Origin: Methanobacteriota archaeon
Lineage (GTDB): Archaea; Halobacteriota; Methanomicrobia; Methanomicrobiales; Methanospirillaceae
Length of the DNA: 49,310 nucleotides
Direction of reading: 5' to 3'
Assembly (NCBI GenBank): GCA_029547605.1
Contig: JAKPPB010000071.1
Coordinates: forward strand, 1-49,310
Shown here: in pieces, positions 16,501 to 24,851 of the stretch
Numbering within the stretch: the stretch's first letter is position 1
Layout: every line of letters starts with the position of its first letter
Notes under the pieces: model-generated
Database searches by the model: none
The model's input: the letters and a program-made list of their open reading frames with translations, nothing else
What the model was told of the DNA's origin: nothing
Translations under genes and position numbers: made by a program

Positions 16501-18237
16501 ATGACTGGATTGAGAAAGGGCAGGATAACCAGGATCAGCGGCAACATGGTGACGGTTAGGTTCGATTCTCCCGTCATGCAGAACGAAGTCGCCTACATCC
16601 AGCACGGAAAAGAGCGTCTCAAGTCCGAGATCATCCGTGTGCGCGGCAACCTTGCAGAGATGCAGGTCTACGAGGATACCAGCGGCCTGAAGATCAACGA
16701 GGAGGTAGAGTTTACGGGTGACCTCCTTTCAGTTGAACTGGGACCCGGCATGCTCGGGCAGATCTTCGACGGCCTGCAGAACCCTCTCCCTGATCTCGCA
16801 GCGCAATGCGGATTCTTCCTGAAAAGGGGTATCTACATGGAGGCACTCTCCGGTTCCGAGGCATGGGACTTCACTCCTGTCGCGAAAGCAGGTGACAAGG
16901 TACGCGCAGGGGATAAGATCGGGTTTGTACAGGAGAAGATGTTCAGGCACTACTGCATGGTTCCCTTTTCCTGGGAAGGTTTTTTCGAGGTTGTCTTTGT
17001 TGAAGGACCCGGAAAGTTCACGAAGAACCAGGCGATCGCCCACCTGAAGGATGAGAAAGGGAACGTGCACCATGTATCACTCTGCCAGCGGTGGCCGGTG
17101 AAGATCCCAATAAGGGCGTATCGAGAGAAGCTCAAGCCTACGGAACCGCTTGTAACCAAGATGCGCCTCATTGACTCGCTCTTTCCCGTCGCAAGGGGTG
17201 GGACGTACTGTATCCCTGGCCCCTTCGGGGCAGGGAAGACAGTGCTGCAGCAGCTGATCAGCAAACACGCAGATGCCGATGTGGTGGTAATCGCTGCCTG
17301 CGGCGAGCGTGCCGGCGAGGTTGTGGAGACAATCAAGACATTTCCCACGCTGGTCGATCCAAAAACCGGCCACCCACTGAGCGACCGCACCGTCATTATC
17401 TGTAACACGAGCTCGATGCCCGTCGCCGCAAGAGAGTCCAGTGTATATACAGCGGTCACCATCGCGGAATACTACCGCCAGATGGGCCTCCATGTACTGC
17501 TCCTTGCCGATTCCACCTCCCGCTGGGCCCAGGCCATGCGGGAGATGTCAGGGAGGCTCGAGGAGATCCCCGGTGAAGAAGCGTTTCCCGCATACCTCGA
17601 GTCTCACATCGCTTCATTCTACGAAAGGGCAGGGCTGGTGAGGCTTTACGATGGCGCGCTTGGCTCGGTGACCATAGGAGGAGCGGTGAGTCCGGCTGGT
17701 GGAAACTTCGAGGAGCCTGTCACTCAGGCAACACTGAAGGTGGTAGGGGCATTCCACGGACTCTCCCGAAGCCGATCCGATGCACGCCGCTACCCCGCAA
17801 TCGATCCACTTATCAGCTGGAGCAAGTACAGGAGTTTCATTGACCAGGAGCAGAAGGAAAGAGGCCAGTGGCTCCTCCGCAAGGGCAACGATATCGCACA
17901 GATGATGAGGGTTGTCGGGGAGGAGGGGACCTCTCTTGGTGATTATCTGGACTATCTGAAGTCAGAGTTCTTTGACTTTGTCTACCTCCAGCAGAACGCT
18001 TTTGACCCTGTTGACGAAGCGACCCCGGAGGAGAGACAGTCCTACGTCTTTGCTTTTATTGACGAGATAATACAATCAGACTTTTCCTTCAGCAACAAGG
18101 ACGAGGCACTCCACTTTTTCCAGCAACTGCGGCAGCTCTTCAGGGGATGGAACTCCGCCCCCTGGCAGAGCGAAGAATTCGAGAGAACAGAAACAGAGAT
18201 ACGAGCGCTCCTCGCTGAACGGACAAAGGCGGGATAG
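16501..18237 (+). CDS. atpA: V-type ATPase catalytic subunit A (bacterial-type cluster)
   Basis: The 578-aa catalytic head subunit that hydrolyses or makes ATP. The Walker A loop GPFGAGKT lies at ~240-247, the catalytic Glu region follows in [10 protein letters not shown], and [25 protein letters not shown] is the usual switch region. The non-homologous insert typical of A subunits is present at ~110-200. It differs clearly from the A subunit at 29272 (for example GPFGAG versus GGFGTG), so it is not a recent duplicate. The gene starts immediately after the DUF2764 stop and ends 1 bp before B. Confidence 0.97.
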   Translation: MTGLRKGRITRISGNMVTVRFDSPVMQNEVAYIQHGKERLKSEIIRVRGNLAEMQVYEDTSGLKINEEVEFTGDLLSVELGPGMLGQIFDGLQNPLPDLAAQCGFFLKRGIYMEALSGSEAWDFTPVAKAGDKVRAGDKIGFVQEKMFRHYCMVPFSWEGFFEVVFVEGPGKFTKNQAIAHLKDEKGNVHHVSLCQRWPVKIPIRAYREKLKPTEPLVTKMRLIDSLFPVARGGTYCIPGPFGAGKTVLQQLISKHADADVVVIAACGERAGEVVETIKTFPTLVDPKTGHPLSDRTVIICNTSSMPVAARESSVYTAVTIAEYYRQMGLHVLLLADSTSRWAQAMREMSGRLEEIPGEEAFPAYLESHIASFYERAGLVRLYDGALGSVTIGGAVSPAGGNFEEPVTQATLKVVGAFHGLSRSRSDARRYPAIDPLISWSKYRSFIDQEQKERGQWLLRKGNDIAQMMRVVGEEGTSLGDYLDYLKSEFFDFVYLQQNAFDPVDEATPEERQSYVFAFIDEIIQSDFSFSNKDEALHFFQQLRQLFRGWNSAPWQSEEFERTETEIRALLAERTKAG

Positions 18238-18238
18238 G

Positions 18239-19543
18239 ATGCAAAAATTTTACTCGAACATCACCCAGATCGTCGGCGACGTCATTACCGTCGAGGCAGA
18301 GAACGTAGGCAATGCCGAACTCGCCCAGGTGATCACCCGGCGTGGAACCTCCCTTGCCCAGGTGATACGGCTGGACGAGAAGAAAGTCTTCCTCCAGGTA
18401 TTCGCCGGCAGCCGGGGCATCTCAACTGGAGACAGAGTCCGGTTCCTGGGTCACCCGATGCGAATCCCCACCGGAGAGATGCTCCTCGGCCGCATCTTCA
18501 ACGGGAGCGGAAGTCCCCTCGATGGCGGACCTGCTCTCGACGAAAACCTCGTGGAGGTGGGCGGACCTCCGGTAAACCCTGTAAAGAGGATCATCCCTGA
18601 GAAGATGATCAGGACGGGCATCCCGATGATCGATGTCTTCAACTCGCTTGTCGAGTCGCAGAAGCTTCCCGTATTTTCCATTGCCGGGGAACCTTACAAC
18701 GAGCTTCTCGCGAGGATTGCAATCCAGGCCGAGGTCGACATTATCATCCTTGGTGGCATGGGGCTCAAGTACGACGATTACCTCTTTTTCAAGGAGACAT
18801 TGGAAGAGCAGGGTGCACTCTCCCGGTCCATCGTCTTCATGCATACTGCCGCAGACCCGATAGTTGAGTGCCTGCTCGTCCCTGATATCAGCCTCGCGGT
18901 CGCAGAAAACTTTGCCCTCGCGGGGAAACGGGTGCTTGTTCTGCTGACGGACATGAGCAATTTCTGCGACGCGCTCAAGGTAATCTCGATCACCATGGAA
19001 CAGATCCCCTCGAACAGAGGGTACCCTGGTGACCTTTACAGCCAGCTCGCGTCGCGGTACGAGAAGGCAGTGGACTTTGATACTGCAGGATCGATCACGA
19101 TCCTTGCCGCAACCACGATGCCGGGAGACGACGTGACTCATCCCATCCCCGACAACACAGGATACATCACGGAGGGGCAGTTCTATCTCAAGAATGGCGT
19201 GATCGAGCCATTCGGCTCTTTGAGCCGCCTGAAGCAGCAGGTCAACGGGAAGACTCGCGAGGACCACAGGACAATCATGGATACCATGATCCAGCTCTTT
19301 GCCGAGTACCGGGAAACCCTTGAGAAGCAGGCTATGGGATTCGAGATGAGCGCCTGGGACCAGAAGCTTTTGAAGTACGGCAGGCTCTTTGAGAAGGAGA
19401 TGATGTCCCTTGAGGTGAATATTCCCCTTGAAAAAGCACTCGACCTCGGGTGGGAGATCCTCCATCAATGCTTCTCTCCTGAAGAGACGGGGATCAAGCG
19501 GTCTATGATCGACGCATACTGGCCGGGAACGCATGAAGGTTAA
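18239..19543 (+). CDS. atpB: V-type ATPase regulatory subunit B (bacterial-type cluster)
   Basis: The 434-aa non-catalytic head subunit. It lacks the Walker A loop ([16 protein letters not shown] replaces it) as expected, and keeps the arm sequence [19 protein letters not shown] and [22 protein letters not shown]. It is shorter than the 465-aa archaeal B at 31008. The overlap of its 3' end with the D start (11 bp) implies coupled translation. Confidence 0.96.
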   Translation: MQKFYSNITQIVGDVITVEAENVGNAELAQVITRRGTSLAQVIRLDEKKVFLQVFAGSRGISTGDRVRFLGHPMRIPTGEMLLGRIFNGSGSPLDGGPALDENLVEVGGPPVNPVKRIIPEKMIRTGIPMIDVFNSLVESQKLPVFSIAGEPYNELLARIAIQAEVDIIILGGMGLKYDDYLFFKETLEEQGALSRSIVFMHTAADPIVECLLVPDISLAVAENFALAGKRVLVLLTDMSNFCDALKVISITMEQIPSNRGYPGDLYSQLASRYEKAVDFDTAGSITILAATTMPGDDVTHPIPDNTGYITEGQFYLKNGVIEPFGSLSRLKQQVNGKTREDHRTIMDTMIQLFAEYRETLEKQAMGFEMSAWDQKLLKYGRLFEKEMMSLEVNIPLEKALDLGWEILHQCFSPEETGIKRSMIDAYWPGTHEG

Positions 19544-20144
19544 ACTCTCCCAGGGGGAACTCAAGCGCCAGCGGGATGCACTCCGCCAGTTCGAGCGGTA
19601 CCTTCCGACTCTCCAGCTGAAGAAGCAGCAGATCCAACTTGAAATCCTCCACCACCAGTCTATCCTGAAGGGGGCCGAGGATGAGCTCTCCAGGAAGATG
19701 AAGGCTGCGATGGAGTGGTCTGCTCTCCTTGCCGAGGATCCGGGAATCGGGAGGTGGCTTGTGCCAGAAAACGTGGTGAGAGGAAAGAAAAATGTTGCGG
19801 GGGTAGACCTTCCCGTCTTTGAGCGTGCAGAGTTCGAGACGGCAATGTATGATCTCTTCCTTGAGCCGCTCTGGATCGATCGCGGCATTGAGGCATTGAG
19901 GGAGATCGTATCCCTGCAGGAAGAGATCCGTATCCTCGAGGAGGGAATATCGATTCTCAACCATGAACTCCGGATCACCACGCAGCGCGTAAACCTCTTT
20001 GAGAAAGTGAAGATCCCGGAGGCCAAAGAAGCGATTCGCCTGATTAAGATCCACCTTGGCGACCAGATGACCAATGCCGTAGGCAGGAGCAAGATTGCCA
20101 AGAAGAAGATAGAGGCAGCGGCGGCCATGGAGGCAGGGGTATGA
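19533..20144 (+). CDS. atpD: V-type ATPase central-shaft subunit D (bacterial-type cluster)
   Basis: The 203-aa rotor shaft, almost entirely two long helices. The N-terminal helix begins [19 protein letters not shown] and the C-terminal helix holds [20 protein letters not shown], the typical RVNxxE-like D signature. It overlaps B upstream and subunit I downstream (ATGA), so the last three soluble and membrane genes are translated as a block. Confidence 0.92.
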   Translation: MKVKLSQGELKRQRDALRQFERYLPTLQLKKQQIQLEILHHQSILKGAEDELSRKMKAAMEWSALLAEDPGIGRWLVPENVVRGKKNVAGVDLPVFERAEFETAMYDLFLEPLWIDRGIEALREIVSLQEEIRILEEGISILNHELRITTQRVNLFEKVKIPEAKEAIRLIKIHLGDQMTNAVGRSKIAKKKIEAAAAMEAGV

Positions 20145-21928
20145 TCGTCCCGATGAAGAAGGTGAATATCCTTTGCGAGGCCCACGATGCAGAGTCAACG
20201 GTTAGATCACTGCGGGCCCTTGGCGTCATGCATGTGGAGCACGAGAACGCCCCTGAAAGCACTAACATCACGAAACTCCGGGAACAGGTGGGGGTAATAA
20301 ATTCCGCTCTCGATGTGCTGAACCAGGTAGGGTCATCAGAGAAAGAGAGAATTCCGCAGGAGCCTCTTTTGAATAAGGACTGGAGAGAGGTCGCAGGCCA
20401 GATCCTTGATTCCAGGAAACGCTATGAACAGCTGGAGATCGCCTCGAGAGGAGTAATCGGTCAGATCCAGGAATGGGAGGGCTGGGGGGATATCGAACCC
20501 TCGGAGGTGCAGTTCCTCCAGGAGAGAGGGGTCTACATCCGACTGTTTCTGGTCCCTCTCAAGGAGGTGAAATATTTTCCTGATGATGTCGTGGTAAAGA
20601 CGATTTTTGCTACTGGCGACATCGCACATTGTGTCGCGATAGCGAGGAGGAGATTCGAATGCCCCTACCCTGAGATCGCCCTGCCAAAGCAGAGCGTATC
20701 TGCAATGAAACGGCAACTGCAGGAGATGAATGAAGGGATGGAATCGGCCAGGAAGGATCTTCTCTCGTATGCCCGCTACCGTGATTCCCTCTCTAAAATC
20801 AGGAGGGAACTGGAGAAGGAGATCGAGTTCCAGGAGGTGCTGAGCGGGATGGGCCGGGATGGCCCAATCAGTTATGTCACAGGATACATACCGTTCGACG
20901 TGGAAGCGCAGTTGATAGCAGAAGCCAGAAAAAAGAGATGGGGGGTTTTAATCAATGATCCATCAGATATCGACGAAGTTCCGACGCTCATCCGCAATCC
21001 GAAGTGGGCAAGCCTGATCAAGCCTGTCCTTGGTTTGCTCGGACTCACGCCAGGCTACAGGGAACTTGATGTCAGTATCCCTTTCCTGGTATTCTTCAGT
21101 CTCTTCTTCGGTATCCTCATAGGTGACGCAGGATATGGAGTCGCGTATATCCTTATCACCCTGATATTACAGAAGGTTGTGCTCAAGAACTGGATCCTCG
21201 AGAATCCCGATCTGAAGACTACGTTCTCATTGTTTTACCTCCTTGGTTGCTCCGCGGTTATCTGGGGAGTTCTTACGGGGGTTTTTTTTGGCCAGACCTG
21301 GCTCCTTAATATTGGATATGTCCCTCCTGTCCCCGAATTGAATGATCCCAGTTTCATACAGACGTTCTGCTTCTTCATTGGAGCCCTGCACCTCTCCATT
21401 GCGCACTCATGGAGGGCGGTGCTGAAATTTCCATCGCTCACCTTTCTCTCTGACATCGGATGGATATGTGTCCTCTGGACCGCATTTTTCCTTGCAAGGT
21501 ATTTGATCCTCGGAGAGGCCTTTCCCTCTTTCGGAATAGGGCTGATCTCGGCCGGGGTACTCCTAGTAATATTCTTCACCCATCCTCAGCGGAATGTCCT
21601 TAAGGGGATTGGGACCGGGCTTGCAACAGTCGCGCTGAGCCTCATGAACAATTTTACCGATGTCATCTCGTATATCCGTCTCTTCGCGGTCGGCCTTGCA
21701 ACCCTTGCGATTGCAGAGACCACAAATACCCTTGCTTTTGGATTCGGAAATGGGATAGTGGCCCTTGTGGCAAGCGCAGTAATTCTTATCACAGGTCATG
21801 GCTTAAACATCATTTTAGGACCGATGTCCGTGCTTGTACATGGCGTCAGACTGAACGTGCTCGAATTTTCAGGGCATGCAAACGTGACCTGGAGCGGAAC
21901 GGCATTCGACCCGCTTAAAGAGGAATGA
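20141..21928 (+). CDS. atpI: V-type ATPase membrane subunit I/a (bacterial-type cluster)
   Basis: The 595-aa stator subunit. An N-terminal cytoplasmic arm (1-~300, coiled coil) starts with MKKVNILCEAHDAESTVRSL. About seven C-terminal membrane helices include FSLFFGILIGDAGYG and the ion-channel helix SYIRLFAVGLATLAIAETTN, where the Arg is the essential residue of the half-channels. It overlaps D by 4 bp and is 15 bp from K. It is shorter and divergent from the 650-aa I subunit at 24852. Confidence 0.95.
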   Translation: MIVPMKKVNILCEAHDAESTVRSLRALGVMHVEHENAPESTNITKLREQVGVINSALDVLNQVGSSEKERIPQEPLLNKDWREVAGQILDSRKRYEQLEIASRGVIGQIQEWEGWGDIEPSEVQFLQERGVYIRLFLVPLKEVKYFPDDVVVKTIFATGDIAHCVAIARRRFECPYPEIALPKQSVSAMKRQLQEMNEGMESARKDLLSYARYRDSLSKIRRELEKEIEFQEVLSGMGRDGPISYVTGYIPFDVEAQLIAEARKKRWGVLINDPSDIDEVPTLIRNPKWASLIKPVLGLLGLTPGYRELDVSIPFLVFFSLFFGILIGDAGYGVAYILITLILQKVVLKNWILENPDLKTTFSLFYLLGCSAVIWGVLTGVFFGQTWLLNIGYVPPVPELNDPSFIQTFCFFIGALHLSIAHSWRAVLKFPSLTFLSDIGWICVLWTAFFLARYLILGEAFPSFGIGLISAGVLLVIFFTHPQRNVLKGIGTGLATVALSLMNNFTDVISYIRLFAVGLATLAIAETTNTLAFGFGNGIVALVASAVILITGHGLNIILGPMSVLVHGVRLNVLEFSGHANVTWSGTAFDPLKEE

Positions 21929-21943
21929 AATCAGGAGAATATC

Positions 21944-22399
21944 ATGGATCCAAGTGTTGTAACACAATTTCAGGATATAGGGCTCAGTCTTGAGCTGGCC
22001 CTGGCCGCCTTCGGATCTGCCGCCGGAGCAGGGACAGCAGGCATGGCTGCGATAGGGGCATGGAAGAAAAACTACATCCAGAACAAGCCGGCAGCATTTA
22101 TGCTCGTTGCGTTTGTCGGTGCACCCCTTACCCAGACTATTTACGGGATGATTGTGATGAACCGGATGTTTGAACTAACGGCGCAGGGCTATTACCTGTG
22201 GGGGATCGGGGCCTTTTGCGGGGCTGCGATTGGCCTCTCAGCCTATTTCCAGGGCAAATGCGCGGCATGTGCCTGTGATGCGATGGGAGAGACCGGAAAA
22301 GGGTTCGGCAATTACATGATCGTGCTTGGAATGACCGAGACTGTCGCACTGCTGGTGATGGCTTTTACACTGGGGGTTCTTGGAAGGTTCGGGACATGA
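21944..22399 (+). CDS. atpK: V-type ATPase rotor-ring subunit K, four-helix, Na+-type ligands
   Basis: A 151-aa proteolipid with two fused hairpins (four helices). Only the last hairpin keeps the ion-binding Glu (E132, GMTETVALL); helix 2 has L62-T63-Q64 (PLTQTIYG), and helix 3 has Q103 (YFQGKCAA). T63, Q64, Q103 and E132 line up with T64, Q65, Q110 and E139 of the Na+ V-ATPase of Enterococcus hirae, including the exact 29-residue gap from the last Gln to the Glu. This suggests Na+ coupling and a ring with one ion site per four helices, an architecture seen in ATP-driven pumps. The archaeal K at 27025 is a single hairpin. Confidence 0.93.
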   Translation: MDPSVVTQFQDIGLSLELALAAFGSAAGAGTAGMAAIGAWKKNYIQNKPAAFMLVAFVGAPLTQTIYGMIVMNRMFELTAQGYYLWGIGAFCGAAIGLSAYFQGKCAACACDAMGETGKGFGNYMIVLGMTETVALLVMAFTLGVLGRFGT

Positions 22400-22630
22400 A
22401 TCGTCCCAAAATACAAGGGTGAGACCAGGAAAGATCCCCGTTCTTCTCTTTTTCCGGAAACAGGCACACATATGCAAGGATAAACCTCAGGAATTGGGAA
22501 TGCCACATTTACCATATACTCTCCGGTCTTATTCAACGGAGAGATGGGATCTTTTCAAATCTGGCAGGTGCATTATTTGAAAGGAGAGATCGCCGGACAA
22601 AAGATGATGCGCCGGCCTGTAGCCTGGAAA

Positions 22631-23500
22631 TCAGGACTCTTTCGAGCGGATGATGAACACCGGTCTCCTTGAGTTCACTGCAACGGCATCCGCGGTACTG
22701 CCGAGAAGGAGCTCGCGGAACCAGCCCCTCCCGACAGAACTCATCCAGACAGCGGACACGTCCTCCTCCTCGGCAACCCTGAGTATCTCGGAGGAGGGGT
22801 TTCCAATCTTGACGAGAGCCCTCGCCATGATTCCCTGCATGGCAAGATCGCTTTGGATCTTCTCGATCCCTTGCTTCGCCCTCTGCTTGTAATACTCGAT
22901 CTCTTCCTCTGTCTCCCCGCGCGAGACCACGCAGAGGAGAATGGCTTCTCCCACTCCTGGAGTTGCACAGAGCCGTGCAATCGCATTGTCGGAGTACATG
23001 GAGAAATCGACAGGGCAGAGGACACGGGAGAGGATCATCGGGCAGAACATCTCGTAAGTCTTCCCTTGCAGGCCCCTGGTAATCTTATGGCGCATGATCA
23101 GCACGCTTGTACGGCTCCTGCGGACGACTGCCTTTGATACGCTGCCAAGAAGAATTTCCTCGACAAGGCTGCTCCCGCGTGCGCCAATGACTATCAGAGA
23201 GACCGCGTTCTCCTCTGCGGCCTGAACAATTGCCCCGGCAACATCTGACGCGACTTTCACTTCGGTGCGGACCCTGATATTCTCTCCAAGGCTCTCGAGA
23301 TGGCGTTTCTCCTCCTTGAGAGTGATTTTTCCCTCATGGAAGAGGGCACTCCCTATCTCGCCGCCTCCACGTGGAGATATCGTCTCCTTGATCACATGCA
23401 GCAGTATCACGTCACGGACACCGGGAAATCCCGCAATACAGTCGAGCGTCTTTGCTGCATATTCCGAGAAATCGGTAGGAAACAGGATCTTTGAAAACAT
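22631..23500 (-). CDS. Tandem universal-stress-protein domains (UspA family)
   Basis: A 289-aa cytosolic protein with two USP domains, residues ~1-140 (MFSKILFPTDFSEYAAKTL opening) and ~150-289 (RVLCPVDFSMYSDNAIARL opening). The first has the ATP-binding pattern GARGSSLVEEILLGSVSKAVVRRS; the second has a degenerate SSVGRGWFRELLLGSTADAVA. The frame extends to 23578, but the ATG at 23500 has a GGGAAAGGT site and family sequence begins there. It lies between the two ATPase operons on the opposite strand. In archaea USPs bind ATP or AMP and respond to energy stress; a link to the ATPases is suggestive only. Confidence 0.9.
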   Translation of the reverse strand: MFSKILFPTDFSEYAAKTLDCIAGFPGVRDVILLHVIKETISPRGGGEIGSALFHEGKITLKEEKRHLESLGENIRVRTEVKVASDVAGAIVQAAEENAVSLIVIGARGSSLVEEILLGSVSKAVVRRSRTSVLIMRHKITRGLQGKTYEMFCPMILSRVLCPVDFSMYSDNAIARLCATPGVGEAILLCVVSRGETEEEIEYYKQRAKQGIEKIQSDLAMQGIMARALVKIGNPSSEILRVAEEEDVSAVWMSSVGRGWFRELLLGSTADAVAVNSRRPVFIIRSKES

Positions 23501-23530
23501 ACCTTTCCCTGATCTACCGCTGCGCGGTTC

Positions 23531-23538
23531 TTTATAGT
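23531..23538 (-). promoter_or_regulatory. TATA-like box for the UspA gene
   Basis: CTATAAAG on the minus strand, 31-38 bp upstream of the ATG at 23500, predicting a very short leader that holds the GGGAAAGGT ribosome site. Confidence 0.4.
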
Positions 23539-23539
23539 T

Positions 23540-24032
23540 GTGGATCGCATTCGCAGTTCGTCCGGTGAACATCGTCAAATATCATTAATGTGGGGATTGC
23601 TGGGGATGATAACCCTGCCCCGCTCCCTTTTTCGATATCGTATGAAAAATATCCGTCGACTGCGGTTATGCGATGGAAGGGTTCCCAGTGTGCACGCAGA
23701 CTCATCCTTTGCACCCAATGCATCCGATGAGGACAGGCAGTATCGATGGGCGTCTCCTGCAAATGAATTTCAGCGCAGCCAGAATATTCAAGGGAGGATT
23801 AACCTTTCAATGGAATTTTTTTATCGTGATGTGAACACAATCCAGGGCGCCAGATGTATTCCACCACACAATCTGAGATTTTATCGATATCCCAGAACTG
23901 GGTCTATCATTTGGACGCACCTTGTGAGAAAATTTTAATAGAGTGTTATTCAATTGCGCGCATTTACCATAAAAATTAAAAACAAATTAAAAAATATAAA
24001 AAATTAACTGCGTATTTGAGTGGAACTATAGT
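23540..24032. other. Intergenic region upstream of the A1AO operon
   Basis: About 0.5 kb. A plus-strand frame (23540-23938) is open but has no ribosome site or recognisable product, and I do not call it a gene. From 23935 the sequence becomes strongly A-rich (aaaaattaaaaacaaattaaaaaatata, 23971-24000), unlike any other intergenic stretch here. It looks like an upstream promoter or nucleosome/architectural-protein binding region. Confidence 0.45.
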
Positions 24033-24042
24033 AAAATATATA
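24033..24042 (+). promoter_or_regulatory. TATA box of the A1AO ATP synthase operon
   Basis: AAAATATATA preceded by the A-rich tract. Transcription should start near 24067, giving a ~25-nt leader with a GAGAGGTG ribosome site before the ATG at 24093. Confidence 0.6.
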
Positions 24043-24092
24043 TCTTAAGATAGATACTTAGACAGTCCTTCAAAGAGAGGTGTAGGTGCGAC

Positions 24093-24269
24093 ATGGTGAA
24101 CGAAAAGGCGCTTCAGACAATCGAGAAAATGAAACTACTGGTCCTGAAACGCTGCGAAGAGCGGATCCAGGACGCTTCGAGAAGTTCGCCCTACAAACCT
24201 CAAGAGAGATTTGCATATCCACAATGCCACGGCGTGACTGCCATACTTCGCCATCGCCACGGACTTTAA
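24093..24269 (+). CDS. Small ORF (58 aa), first gene after the A1AO promoter
   Basis: ATG at 24093 follows a GAGAGGTGTAGGTG leader and opens MVNEKALQTIEKMKLLVLKR, a basic amphipathic helix, then CEERIQDASRSSPYKPQERF and a His-rich end, stopping at TAA 24267-24269. It is well placed (TATA box 50 bp upstream) and has a plausible ribosome site. I recognise no family. It could be a short accessory or leader peptide of the ATP synthase operon, or a decayed gene. Confidence 0.45.
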   Translation: MVNEKALQTIEKMKLLVLKRCEERIQDASRSSPYKPQERFAYPQCHGVTAILRHRHGL

Positions 24270-24340
24270 ATCGGTGAAGGATTTTATCGGAGGAGGAAGG
24301 CCAAATAATCGCTCATTCGGGAGAGATGGAGGTTCATACA

Positions 24341-24523
24341 ATGGCAAGTGCACTGCAAATCCTACATTGGGAAAAAATGAGGCGCGTGGGAGTCGCTTAC
24401 CGTACGGGCAAACGCACGGGACTGGGGCGAGCACTTGGCGATTTTCCTGTTCTTGATGGTAGCCTGTCGACTCCTGTGAAAGACAGAGCAGTGCAGAACA
24501 TGCGAAACGGTGAGGGGACATGA
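24341..24523 (+). CDS. Small ORF (60 aa) immediately upstream of atpH
   Basis: ATG at 24341 is preceded by GGAGGTTC with 6-7 nt spacing, one of the best ribosome sites in the window. The product starts MASALQILHWEKMRRVGVAY and is basic (RTGKRTGLGRALGDF). The stop TGA (24521-24523) is 1 nt from the atpH ATG. Position and ribosome site argue for translation; composition does not resemble any ATPase subunit I know. An in-frame ATG at 24326 is a weaker start. Confidence 0.45.
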   Translation: MASALQILHWEKMRRVGVAYRTGKRTGLGRALGDFPVLDGSLSTPVKDRAVQNMRNGEGT

Positions 24524-24524
24524 A

Positions 24525-24845
24525 ATGATAACGGAAAAATCATTGCTGCAGAAGATACGCGAGAAGGAACTCGAGATGAGCGTGAAGATCGATGAAGCCA
24601 GGAATCTGGCCGATCAACACCTCTCCCGTGTAAAAAAGGAATCGTTGGCAATACTGAAGCAGGGTGAGGAGGAAGGGAGAACTGCCGCAGAAGACCTGGT
24701 AAAGAAAGAGATGGAGAGGGTCCGGGGAGAAATAAATGTCCTCCGAGCAAAGACCGAAGAAGAAATTCAGGGGATTCGCACGAGAGGAGAGGCGAACCTC
24801 CGCCCTGCTGTCGACCGGATCGTCTCCTTAATACTCGCAGAGTAG
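24525..24845 (+). CDS. atpH: A-type ATP synthase subunit H (peripheral stalk)
   Basis: A 106-aa protein, essentially one long charged helix (KIREKELEMSVKIDEARNLA through LRAKTEEEIQGIRTRGEA). This is the length and composition of AhaH, which pairs with subunit E in the two peripheral stalks. The start ATG at 24525 has GAGGGG upstream; an in-frame ATG at 24510 is also open. It begins the canonical H-I-K-E-C-F-A-B-D order. Confidence 0.88.
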   Translation: MITEKSLLQKIREKELEMSVKIDEARNLADQHLSRVKKESLAILKQGEEEGRTAAEDLVKKEMERVRGEINVLRAKTEEEIQGIRTRGEANLRPAVDRIVSLILAE

Positions 24846-24851
24846 TGTGCC

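Noticed and set aside
18422-20185. 587-aa minus-strand frame opposite atpB/atpD
   Set aside because: Antisense shadow across two certain ATPase genes; composition is not protein-like.
23540-23938. 132-aa plus-strand ORF upstream of the A1AO operon
   Set aside because: No ribosome site, no known motif, and low-quality composition; left as intergenic.
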